DNA from: CAZRXG01 sp964603985
Lineage (GTDB): Bacteria > Chloroflexota > Anaerolineae > Aggregatilineales > UBA3940
Length of the DNA stretch: 64,000 bases
Reading direction: 5' to 3'
Assembly (NCBI GenBank): GCA_964603985.1
Contig: CAZRXG010000011.1
Coordinates: forward strand, 49,863 to 113,862
Shown here: positions 51,172-59,988 of the stretch, one piece after another
Layout: every line of letters begins with the position of its first letter
How positions within the stretch are numbered: position 1 is the stretch's first letter
The notes under the pieces: generated by a model
What the model saw: the letters and a program-made list of their open reading frames with translations, nothing else
Told to the model about the DNA's origin: nothing
Database searches by the model: none
Made by a program: the position numbers and the translations under genes

Positions 51172-51294
51172 GGCCCGCCCTGACGAAGAACGACTGTAAA
51201 GGGAGATGTCTCAGCCCCCATTATACAGGACATTTGCTGGAACCTATAGGGGATATCTCCACGCGATTTGACACTTCCAATACGGGCGAGCTTA

Positions 51295-51323
51295 TTGACG
51301 CTCCCCCCGGATCGGGCTATGCT
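51295..51323 (+). promoter_or_regulatory. Promoter of the tRNA-Sec gene
   Basis: TTGACG, 17 nt, TATGCT, with the -10 ending 25 nt before the tRNA. On the other strand an ATTATA (51220-51225; TATAAT) may be the -10 of the TIR-FGE gene. Confidence 0.65.
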
Positions 51324-51348
51324 TAAAACGTAGCTAATTCCTCATCGC

Positions 51349-51443
51349 GGGGGTGGAACGGTCCTGGTGGGCCGCGCGGTCTTCAAAACCGTAGGGGGGG
51401 TTGCGGAGCAAGCCCCGGTGGGTTCGACTCCCATCCATCCCCG
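51349..51443 (+). tRNA. selC: tRNA-Sec (UCA), selenocysteine
   Basis: 95-nt class II tRNA. The acceptor stem has 8 bp (GGGGGTGG with CCATCCCC, one G-U) and the T stem 5 bp, the 8+5 plan of bacterial tRNA-Sec rather than 7+5. Anticodon loop CTTCAAA gives UCA, which reads UGA; the long variable arm is about GGGGGTTGCGGAGCAAGCCCC, and the T loop TTCGACT. The discriminator is G and CCA is not encoded. Confidence 0.92.
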
Positions 51444-51495
51444 CCTCATCTCTCGGCGCAGTGCGTGCATTCATGGTTGAGGGGGCCGAGTCACC

Positions 51496-53943
51496 ATGTG
51501 TTCTGAACCAACTAACCGCAGCCCTGCCACCGGGCATGAGCAAACTGAAGATGCCATGCACCGTCTGTACCATCAGGCCCGGCTTGAGAAACAGTATTTT
51601 GAAACGCTGGTCATGAAGAACCCGGCTGCCATCATCGCCGTGGGTCTCAGTGAGAATGTTCTCTCGTGGAATCCGGCAGCAGAGAAGCTGTTCGGTTACA
51701 CACAGGCCGAGGCAGTTGGACAGAACATTGACGAACTGATTACAACCGAAGAGATCCGTGCGGAGGCCGTTGCTTATTCGCGGCAGGCCGTTGAGGGCGA
51801 GCCGGTTCATGCCATCACCCGTCGCAAGCGGAAGGATGGAACACTGGTAGAAGTTGAGGTGTTCGCGCTGCCCGTGACGGTGGAGGGCACCGAGATTGCC
51901 GCTTTTGCAATTTATCACGACATCACCGAGCTGCAACAGGCTCGCCAGGAAGCGGAGGCCGCTAACCGGGCCAAGAGCGCGTTCCTGGCGATGATGAGCC
52001 ATGAGATTCGTACCCCGATGAACGGCATCATTGGCATGACCAGCTTGCTGCTTGATACCACGCTGACCCCCGAACAGTGCGAATATGCCGAAACCATCCG
52101 CGCCAGCAGCGAAGCCCTGCTGACTATCATTAACGACATCCTTGATTTTTCCAAAATTGAAGCGGGGAAGATGGAGCTGGAAAACCAGCCCTTCGACCTG
52201 CGCGAGTGTATTGAGGGCACGCTCGACCTGGTGGTAGCCCAGGCGCGTGAAAAGCGTCTCGAGCTGGCCTGCCTGATCGCTCCTGAGGTTCCCGCAGTGC
52301 TGATGGGTGATGTCACCCGGCTGCGCCAGATTCTGCTCAACCTGCTCAGCAATGCCTTAAAGTTCACCGAGCGGGGCGAAGTCGTGGTGTCGGTGGATGT
52401 CGAGGCTGAAGTGGAGAGCGCGGGGCGCGGGGAGGGCGTGCACATCCACAGGCTCCACTTCCGGGTGCGGGACACCGGCATTGGTATCCCTGCTGACCGG
52501 ATAGGGCGGCTCTTCCGCTCCTTCAGCCAGGTGGATGCTTCTACTGCGCGCCGGTATGGGGGCACCGGGCTGGGCCTGGCGATCAGCAGGCGGTTGGCCG
52601 AGATGATGGGCGGCACGATGTGGGTCGAAAGCATGGTGGGGGAAGGAAGTGTGTTTCACTTCACGATACAGGCGGAAGCCGCGCCCGCTCACACGCGCAT
52701 GTATCTGCACAGCGACCAGCCTCACCTGCGCGGACGGCGCGTGCTCATCGTGGACGATAATGCCACGAACCGGCGCGTCCTGGTCGCTCAGACGCGCTCG
52801 TGGAGCATGATCCCGCGTGAGACGGCCTTTCCCCAGGAAGCACTGGAGTGGATCGGGCGCGGTGACCTGTTTGACCTGGTGCTGCTGGATATGCAGATGC
52901 CGGACATGGATGGCCTGACACTGGCAGCCGAAATACGGCTCCATCGGGACGCCGACGCGCTGCCGTTGGTCATGCTCAGCTCGTTGGGGCGCAGGGAAGC
53001 CGGTGCGGATGCCGTTGACTTCGCGGCATACCTCACAAAACCTATCAAGCAGTCTGTGTTGTATAATACGATGGTCGAAGTCCTGGCAGGGCTTCCTGCT
53101 CCAGATGGGATGTCAGACCGGCCCGCAGAACCGCAGTTTGACGTCCATATGGCCGAGCGTTTACCGCTGCGGATTCTGCTCGCGGAGGACCATGCAATCA
53201 ATCAGAAGCTGGCACTCCAGATGCTCCGTAAGATGGGCTATCGGGCTGACGTGGCAGGCAACGGCCTCGAGGCTTTAGAGGCGCTCGAACGGCAGCCCTA
53301 CGATGTCATCTTGATGGACGTACAGATGCCGGAGATGGACGGACTGGAAGCCACACGCCAGATTCATCAGAAGTGGGGCCGGGATCGTCCCCATATTATC
53401 GCGATGACCGCCAATGCCATGCAGGGGGACCGAGAGGAATGCCTGGCGGCAGGCATGGATGACTATGTGAGCAAGCCCGTCCTGATCCAGGATCTGCAGA
53501 TGGCGCTTGAACGTTGGGGGCAAAAGGAACCGGCTTCTTTGCCAGCCGAGATCGCTCAGGATGCGGCTCCGGTGACGATTGACTGGGCGGTGTTAGATGG
53601 GTTGCACGCGCTTCAGGTGGAGGGTGAGCCGGATTTCGTACAGGAAACCATAGCCATGTACCTGGATGACACCCCCTCGCTGATTGAGGCCATACGGGAG
53701 GCGATCACCCAGGGGCAGGCCGATGAATTGAGGCATGCCGCTCACACGCTCAAAGGCAACAGTAACAGCCTCGGTGCCCGGCGAATGGGCGCGTTGAGTC
53801 TCAGCCTCGAAAAGCTCGGTCGCAGTGGTGACGTGGAGAGAGCGAAACCGCTGTTGGCGGAACTGGAGCGTGAGTTCGAGCACGTGCGGCGGGCGCTTCA
53901 ATCCTGGAAGCTGCGCTCTCCATCGCACAATTCAGAGGGATGA
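51496..53943 (+). CDS. Hybrid histidine kinase PAS-HisKA-HATPase-REC-REC-Hpt
   Basis: 815 residues, cytosolic. PAS (about 33-150), HisKA with His169 (SHEIRTPMNG), HATPase (DTGIGIPADR, GGTGLGLAI), two receivers (LIVDDN and LLDMQMPDMDG; then LAEDHAINQKL and LMDVQMPEMDG) and a C-terminal Hpt (AAHTLKGNSNSLGA). Every site needed for an internal phosphorelay is present, ArcB/BarA-like but without membrane helices. It starts 52 nt after tRNA-Sec. The next genes (REC and REC-HK-Hpt) probably receive or share the signal. Confidence 0.94.
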   Translation: MCSEPTNRSPATGHEQTEDAMHRLYHQARLEKQYFETLVMKNPAAIIAVGLSENVLSWNPAAEKLFGYTQAEAVGQNIDELITTEEIRAEAVAYSRQAVEGEPVHAITRRKRKDGTLVEVEVFALPVTVEGTEIAAFAIYHDITELQQARQEAEAANRAKSAFLAMMSHEIRTPMNGIIGMTSLLLDTTLTPEQCEYAETIRASSEALLTIINDILDFSKIEAGKMELENQPFDLRECIEGTLDLVVAQAREKRLELACLIAPEVPAVLMGDVTRLRQILLNLLSNALKFTERGEVVVSVDVEAEVESAGRGEGVHIHRLHFRVRDTGIGIPADRIGRLFRSFSQVDASTARRYGGTGLGLAISRRLAEMMGGTMWVESMVGEGSVFHFTIQAEAAPAHTRMYLHSDQPHLRGRRVLIVDDNATNRRVLVAQTRSWSMIPRETAFPQEALEWIGRGDLFDLVLLDMQMPDMDGLTLAAEIRLHRDADALPLVMLSSLGRREAGADAVDFAAYLTKPIKQSVLYNTMVEVLAGLPAPDGMSDRPAEPQFDVHMAERLPLRILLAEDHAINQKLALQMLRKMGYRADVAGNGLEALEALERQPYDVILMDVQMPEMDGLEATRQIHQKWGRDRPHIIAMTANAMQGDREECLAAGMDDYVSKPVLIQDLQMALERWGQKEPASLPAEIAQDAAPVTIDWAVLDGLHALQVEGEPDFVQETIAMYLDDTPSLIEAIREAITQGQADELRHAAHTLKGNSNSLGARRMGALSLSLEKLGRSGDVERAKPLLAELEREFEHVRRALQSWKLRSPSHNSEG

Positions 53944-53947
53944 CACG

Positions 53948-54322
53948 GTGACAGGCTCGCCTTTGGTTCTCGTCGTGGACGACAGTCCCATCCAGCGCAA
54001 GATATACTCCGCCGCTCTGGAGTCGGAGGGGTACGAGGTCATCTGTGCCGAGAACGGGCGTGAGGGTGTGGAGATGGCCTTGCAGCATTCGCCCGCCCTG
54101 ATCTTGATGGACATCGGTATGCCGGAGATGGATGGTCTGGCCGCCGTGCGGGAGATCCGCCGCCATTCTGAGATGGCAGAGCTCCCCGTGCTGGCGATAA
54201 CGGCGATCAGCGAGCCTGAGGAGCTGGAAGCGGCCTATCAGGCAGGGTACACCGACGTTGTAGATAAGAGTTCCGACCGGGAGACGCTTTTGAGCGCAGT
54301 GCGCCGGTGGCTGTCCGGCTGA
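53948..54322 (+). CDS. Single-domain response regulator
   Basis: 124 residues, one receiver: LVLVVDDSPIQRKI (acidic pair), LILMDIGMPEMDG (phospho-Asp), TDVVDKSS (Lys). No output domain, so it is a phosphate shuttle or acts by docking, like CheY or Spo0F. GTG start 4 nt after the previous stop, so it is co-translated with the hybrid kinase. Confidence 0.93.
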   Translation: MTGSPLVLVVDDSPIQRKIYSAALESEGYEVICAENGREGVEMALQHSPALILMDIGMPEMDGLAAVREIRRHSEMAELPVLAITAISEPEELEAAYQAGYTDVVDKSSDRETLLSAVRRWLSG

Positions 54323-54346
54323 CAGGAGATCGGGGGGGCGGGGGAT

Positions 54347-55876
54347 ATGAGAATGACAGATCCGCAGGATGAGGCTGTGTTCAAGGGGAAGCACATTCTG
54401 GTAGTTGACGATGCAGAGACAAGCCGCACCTACCTGCGGAATGTCCTTACCTCACAGGGCGCTTTTGTGGACGGTGCTGCCACGGGCCAGGAAGGGTTGG
54501 TCATGTGTGCCCAACAGCCGTATGACCTGATCTTGCTGGATCTGCTGCTGCCGGATGTGGATGGCGTTGAGGTGCTCAAGACAATCCGTGCCATCAACAT
54601 CACAAGCACAGTCGTGATGGTCACTGGTTATGGAGGCATCCGCTCGGCCATCGCCGCCATGCAATTGGGCGCGGATGGTTACATCGAGAAGCAGGATATC
54701 ACCTCAACGGTCAGAGACCACGTCGAGTTTCTGTACGCGCTTGAGCAGGCCATGGATCACCGGGCGGGCGTTGTGGCACAGGAGCAACTGAATAAGGTTC
54801 GTGTGGATTTCTATTCAATGATTACCCACGACCTGCGTGGCCCAAGCGCGGTCATACTGACAAGCGTGGAGATGTTGGCCGGTGAAAAGGTCGAGACTCT
54901 TACACCTTCCCAGCGTGACCTGATAAGCATCATTGACATGGCCGCTCACCAGTTGCTCGCCCTGATTAACGACTATCTGGATTTTGCCCAGATTGAGGCG
55001 GGCTATCTACGCCTCAATCGGGAGAAGGTCGATCTGTGTGAGGTAGCGGGGCCAAGTATCCAATTCGCCCAGGTACAGGCTCGCGCCAAGCGACAGACTT
55101 TCACGGTTGACCTACCCGCCACCCCCGTCGTGGCCTGGTGTGACGCTGCAAGGCTGAAGCAGGTGCTGGATAACCTGCTCTCGAATGCCGTCAAGTATAC
55201 ACCCCAAAAAGGCCAGATTGCGCTGCAAGTGCACGTCGAGGGCGAACAGGCGGTGTTCCGGGTGAGCGACACGGGGGGAGGCATCCCGCCCGACCTTCTT
55301 GCCTCACTTTTTACCAAGTATCACCGGCTGCCGGATGAGGCTGCGCGTGGTGTTGAAGGCTCTGGGCTTGGACTGCTTATTGCCAAGGAAATCGTTGAGG
55401 CACATGGCGGGAGCATTTACGCCGAATCGGAAGGTGTTTCAGGTAAAGGGAGCACATTTGTATTCCATGTTCCTTTGGGCAAGATCGGAGGGGATGCCGA
55501 TCAGGTCGGCGGCCGTGCCTCAGACGGTTCATCCACCCTGCCAGAGGTGGCGGAATCATCCGGCGTGCAGGATGCCGAGTTGTATCGCGCGTTCCTGGAG
55601 GAATCGCGGCAGCATGTCGGGGATTTGCGTGACGCTCTACACCGGTTACATGGTGCGCCGAGGGATCGGCGGATGATTGTGGCCGCCCAGCGCGTCACGC
55701 ACACGCTCAAAGGAAATGCCGCTGCCATGCAGGCCACTACCGTGCATGATCTGGCCGCCCAGATGGATGAAGTTCTCCGGCAGGCCAAGAAGGGTGAGAC
55801 GGCTCTGACCCCGGAACAGGTGACGAGCCTTGAGCAGATGCTCGACCAGATCGAGCTTGAGCTGGTCGTTCAATAG
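54347..55876 (+). CDS. REC-HisKA-HATPase-Hpt histidine kinase
   Basis: 509 residues. Receiver (14-130; DD at 21-22, Asp65 in LLDLLLPDVDG), HisKA with His161 (THDLRGPS), HATPase (DTGGGIPPD, GSGLGLLI) and a C-terminal Hpt (THTLKGNAAAM). The receiver is N-terminal, so this kinase is likely controlled by phosphorylation from another kinase, completing a three-gene relay with the hybrid kinase and the lone regulator. The stop codon TAG is part of repeat array B. Confidence 0.93.
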   Translation: MRMTDPQDEAVFKGKHILVVDDAETSRTYLRNVLTSQGAFVDGAATGQEGLVMCAQQPYDLILLDLLLPDVDGVEVLKTIRAINITSTVVMVTGYGGIRSAIAAMQLGADGYIEKQDITSTVRDHVEFLYALEQAMDHRAGVVAQEQLNKVRVDFYSMITHDLRGPSAVILTSVEMLAGEKVETLTPSQRDLISIIDMAAHQLLALINDYLDFAQIEAGYLRLNREKVDLCEVAGPSIQFAQVQARAKRQTFTVDLPATPVVAWCDAARLKQVLDNLLSNAVKYTPQKGQIALQVHVEGEQAVFRVSDTGGGIPPDLLASLFTKYHRLPDEAARGVEGSGLGLLIAKEIVEAHGGSIYAESEGVSGKGSTFVFHVPLGKIGGDADQVGGRASDGSSTLPEVAESSGVQDAELYRAFLEESRQHVGDLRDALHRLHGAPRDRRMIVAAQRVTHTLKGNAAAMQATTVHDLAAQMDEVLRQAKKGETALTPEQVTSLEQMLDQIELELVVQ

Positions 55877-55983
55877 CATATAGCATATGGCTTATGGCGT
55901 ATAGCTTATAGCGGATGGCTGACCGGCGGATGGCTGACTGGCTGATAGCTGATCGCTTATGGCCCATAGCATATTGCTCTGCT
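55875..55983 (+). repeat. Degenerate heptamer repeat array B
   Basis: About 15 head-to-tail units such as TAGCATA, TGGCTTA, TAGCTTA, TGGCTGA, TAGCTGA and TAGCATA; a few units have 8 nt. The stop codon of the preceding kinase forms the start of the first unit. Confidence 0.85.
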
Positions 55984-56095
55984 AATGAGAGTGTTTTGGT
56001 TCGAGATAGCACCCGTCCATCCCCGCCTTTTTGTTTTCCTTACCGGAATCGACCGGTAGCATTGGCAAAGACCAAGTAACAGGGAGACTGGCGAA

Positions 56096-56773
56096 ATGAG
56101 AACCCGTGCAACGGGGATACTGACACTGGCTACGATGATCACGACCGCGATCTGGGCAGCCATCATGGTCATAGACGGGGCAACGGCTGAACCCATCGCC
56201 ACCCTGGCCGAGAAGATCGACTCGTTGGGGAAGCCGGGTTTCCTGTTTTACTTCAACTACGTCAACGCGACGCTGATCACGATTTTGTGCACGATGTTGT
56301 TCACCGCCTTCTACCTGTACTGCCGCGAGGACGAGCGCTTCTGGTCGACGATTGCGGCGGTGTTCATCCCGATCTACGGGCTGGGCAACCTGGTGGCGTA
56401 TCTGTCGCAGGTGTTCGTCGTGCCGCGTTTGCTGGCGCTGCACCGGGTGGCCGAGACCGCGTCGACGGCGGAGGTGCTGCTGGGGCTGACGCTGCACACC
56501 TGGCCGGGGTCAGCCGTCGAGGCGCTGAACGGGCTGTCATACGCGGTTCTCGGCATCCCGTCGATCATCCTGGGCGTGATCATGTACCGCAAGGCGAAGG
56601 GGTTGCGGGTTGGCAGCGTGCTTCTGGCACTCAGCGGCGTGCTGTCGATGATCGCGCTCGTCGGTGTGGGCCTGGGGAGCGCCGTGCTGGCCAGCGCGTC
56701 ACCTCTCGGCGGGTTCATCTTCCTGGTCACCCTGATGTTCTTCCTGCGCCAGCCGGTGGGGGAGGTGGACTGA
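56096..56773 (+). CDS. Six-helix membrane protein, unknown function
   Basis: 225 residues, six or so helices: LTLATMITTAIWAAIMVI, LITILCTMLFTAFYLYC, IAAVFIPIYGLGNLVAY, LSYAVLGIPSIILGVIMY and others. It resembles DUF4386-type membrane proteins in helix order but no firm family can be given. AGGGAGA precedes the ATG. A repeat array starts directly after the stop. Confidence 0.75.
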   Translation: MRTRATGILTLATMITTAIWAAIMVIDGATAEPIATLAEKIDSLGKPGFLFYFNYVNATLITILCTMLFTAFYLYCREDERFWSTIAAVFIPIYGLGNLVAYLSQVFVVPRLLALHRVAETASTAEVLLGLTLHTWPGSAVEALNGLSYAVLGIPSIILGVIMYRKAKGLRVGSVLLALSGVLSMIALVGVGLGSAVLASASPLGGFIFLVTLMFFLRQPVGEVD

Positions 56774-56860
56774 TTATGGCGGATGGCATATAGCTTATGG
56801 CTTATAGCTGATAGCTGATAGCTGACCGGCTGATCGCTGGCTGCTGACCGGCTGATCGCT
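56774..56860 (+). repeat. Degenerate heptamer repeat array C
   Basis: About 12 units (TGGCATA, TAGCTTA, TGGCTTA, TAGCTGA repeated three times, then CCGGCTGATCGCTGG-type units), squeezed between convergent genes. Confidence 0.85.
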
Positions 56861-57268
56861 CTACGTCGTGGGGCGCAGCGCCAACCCGTACAGGACGCCG
56901 AGCACGAGCATCTCGCCCAGGCCGGTGAGGAGCGTGTAGAGCAGGGCGGTGGCGGGCACGTCGAAGGTCATCCACTGAGTGATCACGCTCATCACGACGC
57001 GGAAGAACCACACGATCAGGGCGTAGCACAGGCCCTTCACGATCCCCGCTTTACCGGGCAGGCTCTGGTAGAGGAGCAGGAACAAACCCGCCATGATGAA
57101 CCCGTAGGCCAGGTCGATCACGATCCCGGCGGGGACGTTGACGGTCGTGCGGGCGATGGGTTGGTAGACCGCAAAGAGCTTCTGGGCGAAGGCGTTGGCG
57201 TTGATCAGGCCGTCCATCGCGCCAAAGAGAATCCCGCCGACGACACTGACGATGATATAACGGAGCAT
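56861..57268 (-). CDS. Four-helix membrane protein, unknown function
   Basis: 135 residues from ATG 57268 with AAGGAGAG ahead. Four hydrophobic helices (VSVVGGILFGAMDGLINAN, IDLAYGFIMAGLFLLLY and two more), with an N-A-N-P-like loop. No family recognised. The stop abuts array C, and its upstream region adjoins array D. Confidence 0.75.
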   Translation of the reverse strand: MLRYIIVSVVGGILFGAMDGLINANAFAQKLFAVYQPIARTTVNVPAGIVIDLAYGFIMAGLFLLLYQSLPGKAGIVKGLCYALIVWFFRVVMSVITQWMTFDVPATALLYTLLTGLGEMLVLGVLYGLALRPTT

Positions 57269-57356
57269 TGGCTGTCTCTCCTTTGGAACAGGGGAATGGG
57301 ACAAATGTTCTGGCGGAGAGTATAGCACGGATGTTCAGATTGGGCAAGGGAATAAA

Positions 57357-57436
57357 GCGGTCAGCGGGTCAGCCATCAGCGGTCAGCTATCAGCCGGTCA
57401 GCGGGTCAGTTATCAGCTATCAGCCATAAGCCGTTT
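57357..57436 (-). repeat. Degenerate heptamer repeat array D
   Basis: Same family read on the minus strand: TGGCTGA, TAGCTGA, TAACTGA, CCGGCTGA and similar units. It lies just upstream of the cupin gene, possibly within its leader. Confidence 0.85.
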
Positions 57437-57455
57437 CATAACAGGGGAGCGAATC

Positions 57456-57815
57456 ATGGACAAAGTGAATCTGGCGGAGAAGTTCGGCCTGTTCGACGAG
57501 CACTGGAGTCCGAAGATCGCGGGCGAGCTGAACGACTCCTACGTCAAGCTGGCGAAGATCAAGGGCGAGTTCGTGTGGCACCACCACGAGAATGAGGACG
57601 AGCTTTTCCTGGTCGTCAAGGGGCGGCTGCTGATGAAGCTCCGCGACCGCGACGTGTGGGTGGACGAGGGCGAGTTCATCATCGTGCCGCGCGGCGTGGA
57701 GCACAAGCCGGTCGCCGAGGAGGAAGTGCACATCGTGCTGCTGGAGCCTAAGACGACGGTCAACACGGGCAACGTGCAGGACGAGCGGACGATCACCGAG
57801 GAGGAGTGGATATAA
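57456..57815 (+). CDS. Cupin-domain protein
   Basis: 119 residues, a single cupin: the metal motif reads WHHHENEDELFLVVKGRLLM (H-x-H-x(3,4)-E) and FIIVPRGVEHKPVAEEEV carries the last His. A small-molecule isomerase or sugar-epimerase-like role is typical of this short, stand-alone group; substrate unknown. GGGGAG lies before the ATG, inside the tail of array D. Confidence 0.9.
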   Translation: MDKVNLAEKFGLFDEHWSPKIAGELNDSYVKLAKIKGEFVWHHHENEDELFLVVKGRLLMKLRDRDVWVDEGEFIIVPRGVEHKPVAEEEVHIVLLEPKTTVNTGNVQDERTITEEEWI

Positions 57816-57844
57816 AAAACACCCTTCTCGCCGGGAGAAGGGTG
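57814..57844 (-). terminator. Rho-independent terminator of the beta-domain lipoprotein gene
   Basis: CACCCTTCTC pairs with GAGAAGGGTG (57820-57829, 57835-57844); six T follow on the minus strand. It sits between the convergent cupin and lipoprotein genes. Confidence 0.85.
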
Positions 57845-57869
57845 AGGTAACGCGGTTGGGGCAGGGGGA

Positions 57870-58721
57870 TCAGAGAGGCGTCACGTAGCCGGACACGGTG
57901 ATCGCGCCGTCGTCGATCTCGACCCCGGTGAAGGTCACGTCGACGCCCGACTGGGCGGCCACGTCCGCGCCGCTGATGGCCTGGTTGATCGCCGCGTTGA
58001 GGGCGGTCAACATCTCCGGCGGAACGTCAATCGAGCCGACGGCGGCGCTCACCTCGGCGCTGACGACGCTCACGACGATGTCGCCGTTCCCGTCGACGGA
58101 CACGGCGAAGACAAGCTCTGCCTGGGCGTTGACGCTGCGCCCGGTCGCCTCGACGGTCATCGAGACGCCGAAGGTGACGCCGATCTGGCCGTTGTCGAGC
58201 GACACGTCGACCTCGCTGACGTTGTAGCCGCTGGCGGCCATGGCCTGGGCGATGCGGGCTTCGATCTGGGCCTCGGTCATGGTGACGCTGAAGGGCACGC
58301 CGGGCGGCAGCTCGTAAGCCTGGCTCCAGGCTTCCTCAAACGCCTCGGCGGTGATGTCCGGCACCTCGATCACGACCGGCTCGGCGGGCGCTTCGGGCTG
58401 CGGCTCCTCGGTGGGCGCTTCCTCGACCGGCCCCGGCTCGGCGGTTGGTTGTTCGGGCTGGGGTTCTTCGGGGACAGGCTCCTCTTCCCCGGCGTCGGGG
58501 GCCGGTTCCTGGGGCTGCTCGGCTTCGGCGGGCTGCTCCGGCTGATCGGCCTGTTCGGGGGTGGCGGTTGCCTCGTCGAGCGCGCCGGTGCTCTCCTCCG
58601 CCCCGACGGGTGGCTTGGTCGGCTTCTGGTACGATGTCTGGCCTGCCGGAGCGCCGCCCAGGCTGCATGCGGCCAGCGCCAGCGTTACAACGGCAGTCAC
58701 CAGAATAAGCTTCCTGTACAT
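57870..58721 (-). CDS. Lipoprotein with acidic Pro/Glu linker and beta domain
   Basis: 283 residues. Signal and lipobox LALAAC are followed by a long Pro/Glu/Gln-rich linker (about 45-120) and a ~155-residue domain opening SVTMTEAQIEARIAQAM, then alternating strands (VTFGVSMTVEATGRSVN, DVTFTGVEIDDGAITVSG). The C-terminal layout resembles YceI/SPOR-unlike LolA-type beta sheets but no family is firm. Envelope protein of unknown role. Confidence 0.75.
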   Translation of the reverse strand: MYRKLILVTAVVTLALAACSLGGAPAGQTSYQKPTKPPVGAEESTGALDEATATPEQADQPEQPAEAEQPQEPAPDAGEEEPVPEEPQPEQPTAEPGPVEEAPTEEPQPEAPAEPVVIEVPDITAEAFEEAWSQAYELPPGVPFSVTMTEAQIEARIAQAMAASGYNVSEVDVSLDNGQIGVTFGVSMTVEATGRSVNAQAELVFAVSVDGNGDIVVSVVSAEVSAAVGSIDVPPEMLTALNAAINQAISGADVAAQSGVDVTFTGVEIDDGAITVSGYVTPL

Positions 58722-58877
58722 GCTTCGCTCCTGTGTCTGTTGTGTCTGTAATGTTCCCCGGTTGGAAGGCAGCGTTATGCTACCGGCTGGATAACCGGTT
58801 CGTTGCTCTACTATACAACGATTTGGGGCCGGGCCGGGCGATGTGTAATCAGGTTGTTAGATCGGGGGGCGATCCCC

Positions 58878-59783
58878 TCAGGCGGCAGTGACGCGCACGC
58901 CCTCGGCGTCGACCGGCAGCACCCACGAGCGCACGCCGTCCCCTGTCTCGCGGCGCAAAGCCCCTTCCAGCGCCTGCCTGATCTGCTCGTGACCCGTCCG
59001 GGCGAACGCGATCAGCGCCGGGCCTGCGCCGCTGATCGTCCCGGCGGCGGCTCCCGCTTCGAGGGCGGCGTCGATGGCCGCATCGAAGCCGGGGATGGCC
59101 TGCTTGCGGGTCGGCTCGTGGAGGCGGTCGCGCATGACCTGAGCGAGCAGGTCGAGGTCGCCTTCGGCCAGGGCGTGCACGACGAGCGCGGCCCGGCCAA
59201 TGTTGGCGGCGGCGTCCTCGAGGGGGACCACCGGGGGCAGGGCGGCGCGCTGTTCTGCGGTCGAAACGTCCAGCGCGGGCAGGGCGACGACGACCTCCAT
59301 CGGCGCGATCCTGACCCGGCGCGTGACCAGCACCCCGTCGGCGTAGCTGCTGACCGTCAGGCCCCCGTGCATGGCGGCGGCGACGTTGTCGGGGTGGCCC
59401 TCCAGCTCGACGGCCAGGTGCATCACCTCGTCGCGGGAGAGCGGTTGGCCGAGCAGGGCGTTGGTCGCCACGATCCCCGCGACCAGCGCGGCGGCGCTGC
59501 TGCCCAACCCGCTGCACGGCGGGATGCGGTTGACCGTCGAGAAGTGCAGGCCGCCGGGCTGCTCGCCCAGCCGGTCGAAGACCGCGTAGGCGGCCCTGAC
59601 GATGCCGTTGCCGTTATCGGTCGGAAGCGTGCCCGCCCCCTCGCCCTGGATCTCAACCGTCAGCCCGCACTCAGTTCGTCTCATCTCGACGGTGTTGTGC
59701 AGGCCAAGCGAAAGCCCCAGGCTGTCGAAGCCGGGCCCCAGGTTGGCAGAGGTTGCCGGGACGGTCACGCGGATGCTCTTCAT
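58878..59783 (-). CDS. thrB: Homoserine kinase
   Basis: 301 residues, GHMP kinase phosphorylating homoserine for threonine synthesis. VTVPATSANLGPGFDSLGL is the typical start (residues 6-24), PPCSGLGSSAA (88-98) is the ATP-binding GHMP loop, GHPDNVAAAMHGG and SGAGPALIAFA complete the site. Start ATG 59783 with AGAGGGG close before it. It is in the same direction as thrC but separated from it by a Cys-rich gene and a terminator, so it probably has its own promoter. Confidence 0.95.
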   Translation of the reverse strand: MKSIRVTVPATSANLGPGFDSLGLSLGLHNTVEMRRTECGLTVEIQGEGAGTLPTDNGNGIVRAAYAVFDRLGEQPGGLHFSTVNRIPPCSGLGSSAAALVAGIVATNALLGQPLSRDEVMHLAVELEGHPDNVAAAMHGGLTVSSYADGVLVTRRVRIAPMEVVVALPALDVSTAEQRAALPPVVPLEDAAANIGRAALVVHALAEGDLDLLAQVMRDRLHEPTRKQAIPGFDAAIDAALEAGAAAGTISGAGPALIAFARTGHEQIRQALEGALRRETGDGVRSWVLPVDAEGVRVTAA

Positions 59784-59917
59784 TCCCCTCTGACGCGAGG
59801 GCGCTCGGTGGAGCGCCCGGACGTGTTTCCCCCCTTGTAGCATGCTGTTGAGCATACATTGTAGACCAAAGACTGCCACCTGGGTAGGGATTCGCGCGGA
59901 TTGGTCGCCGGATAAAT

Positions 59918-59949
59918 AAAAAAGCACCCGATCGGGTACGACCGGGTGC
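59918..59949 (-). terminator. Rho-independent terminator of the Cys-rich gene
   Basis: On the minus strand GCACCCG pairs with CGGGTGC over a 12-nt loop and is followed by six T and ATTT. Confidence 0.75.
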
Positions 59950-59988
59950 GTGAGCCACCACTAAGAGTTGTTGATTGATGAGGACTTG

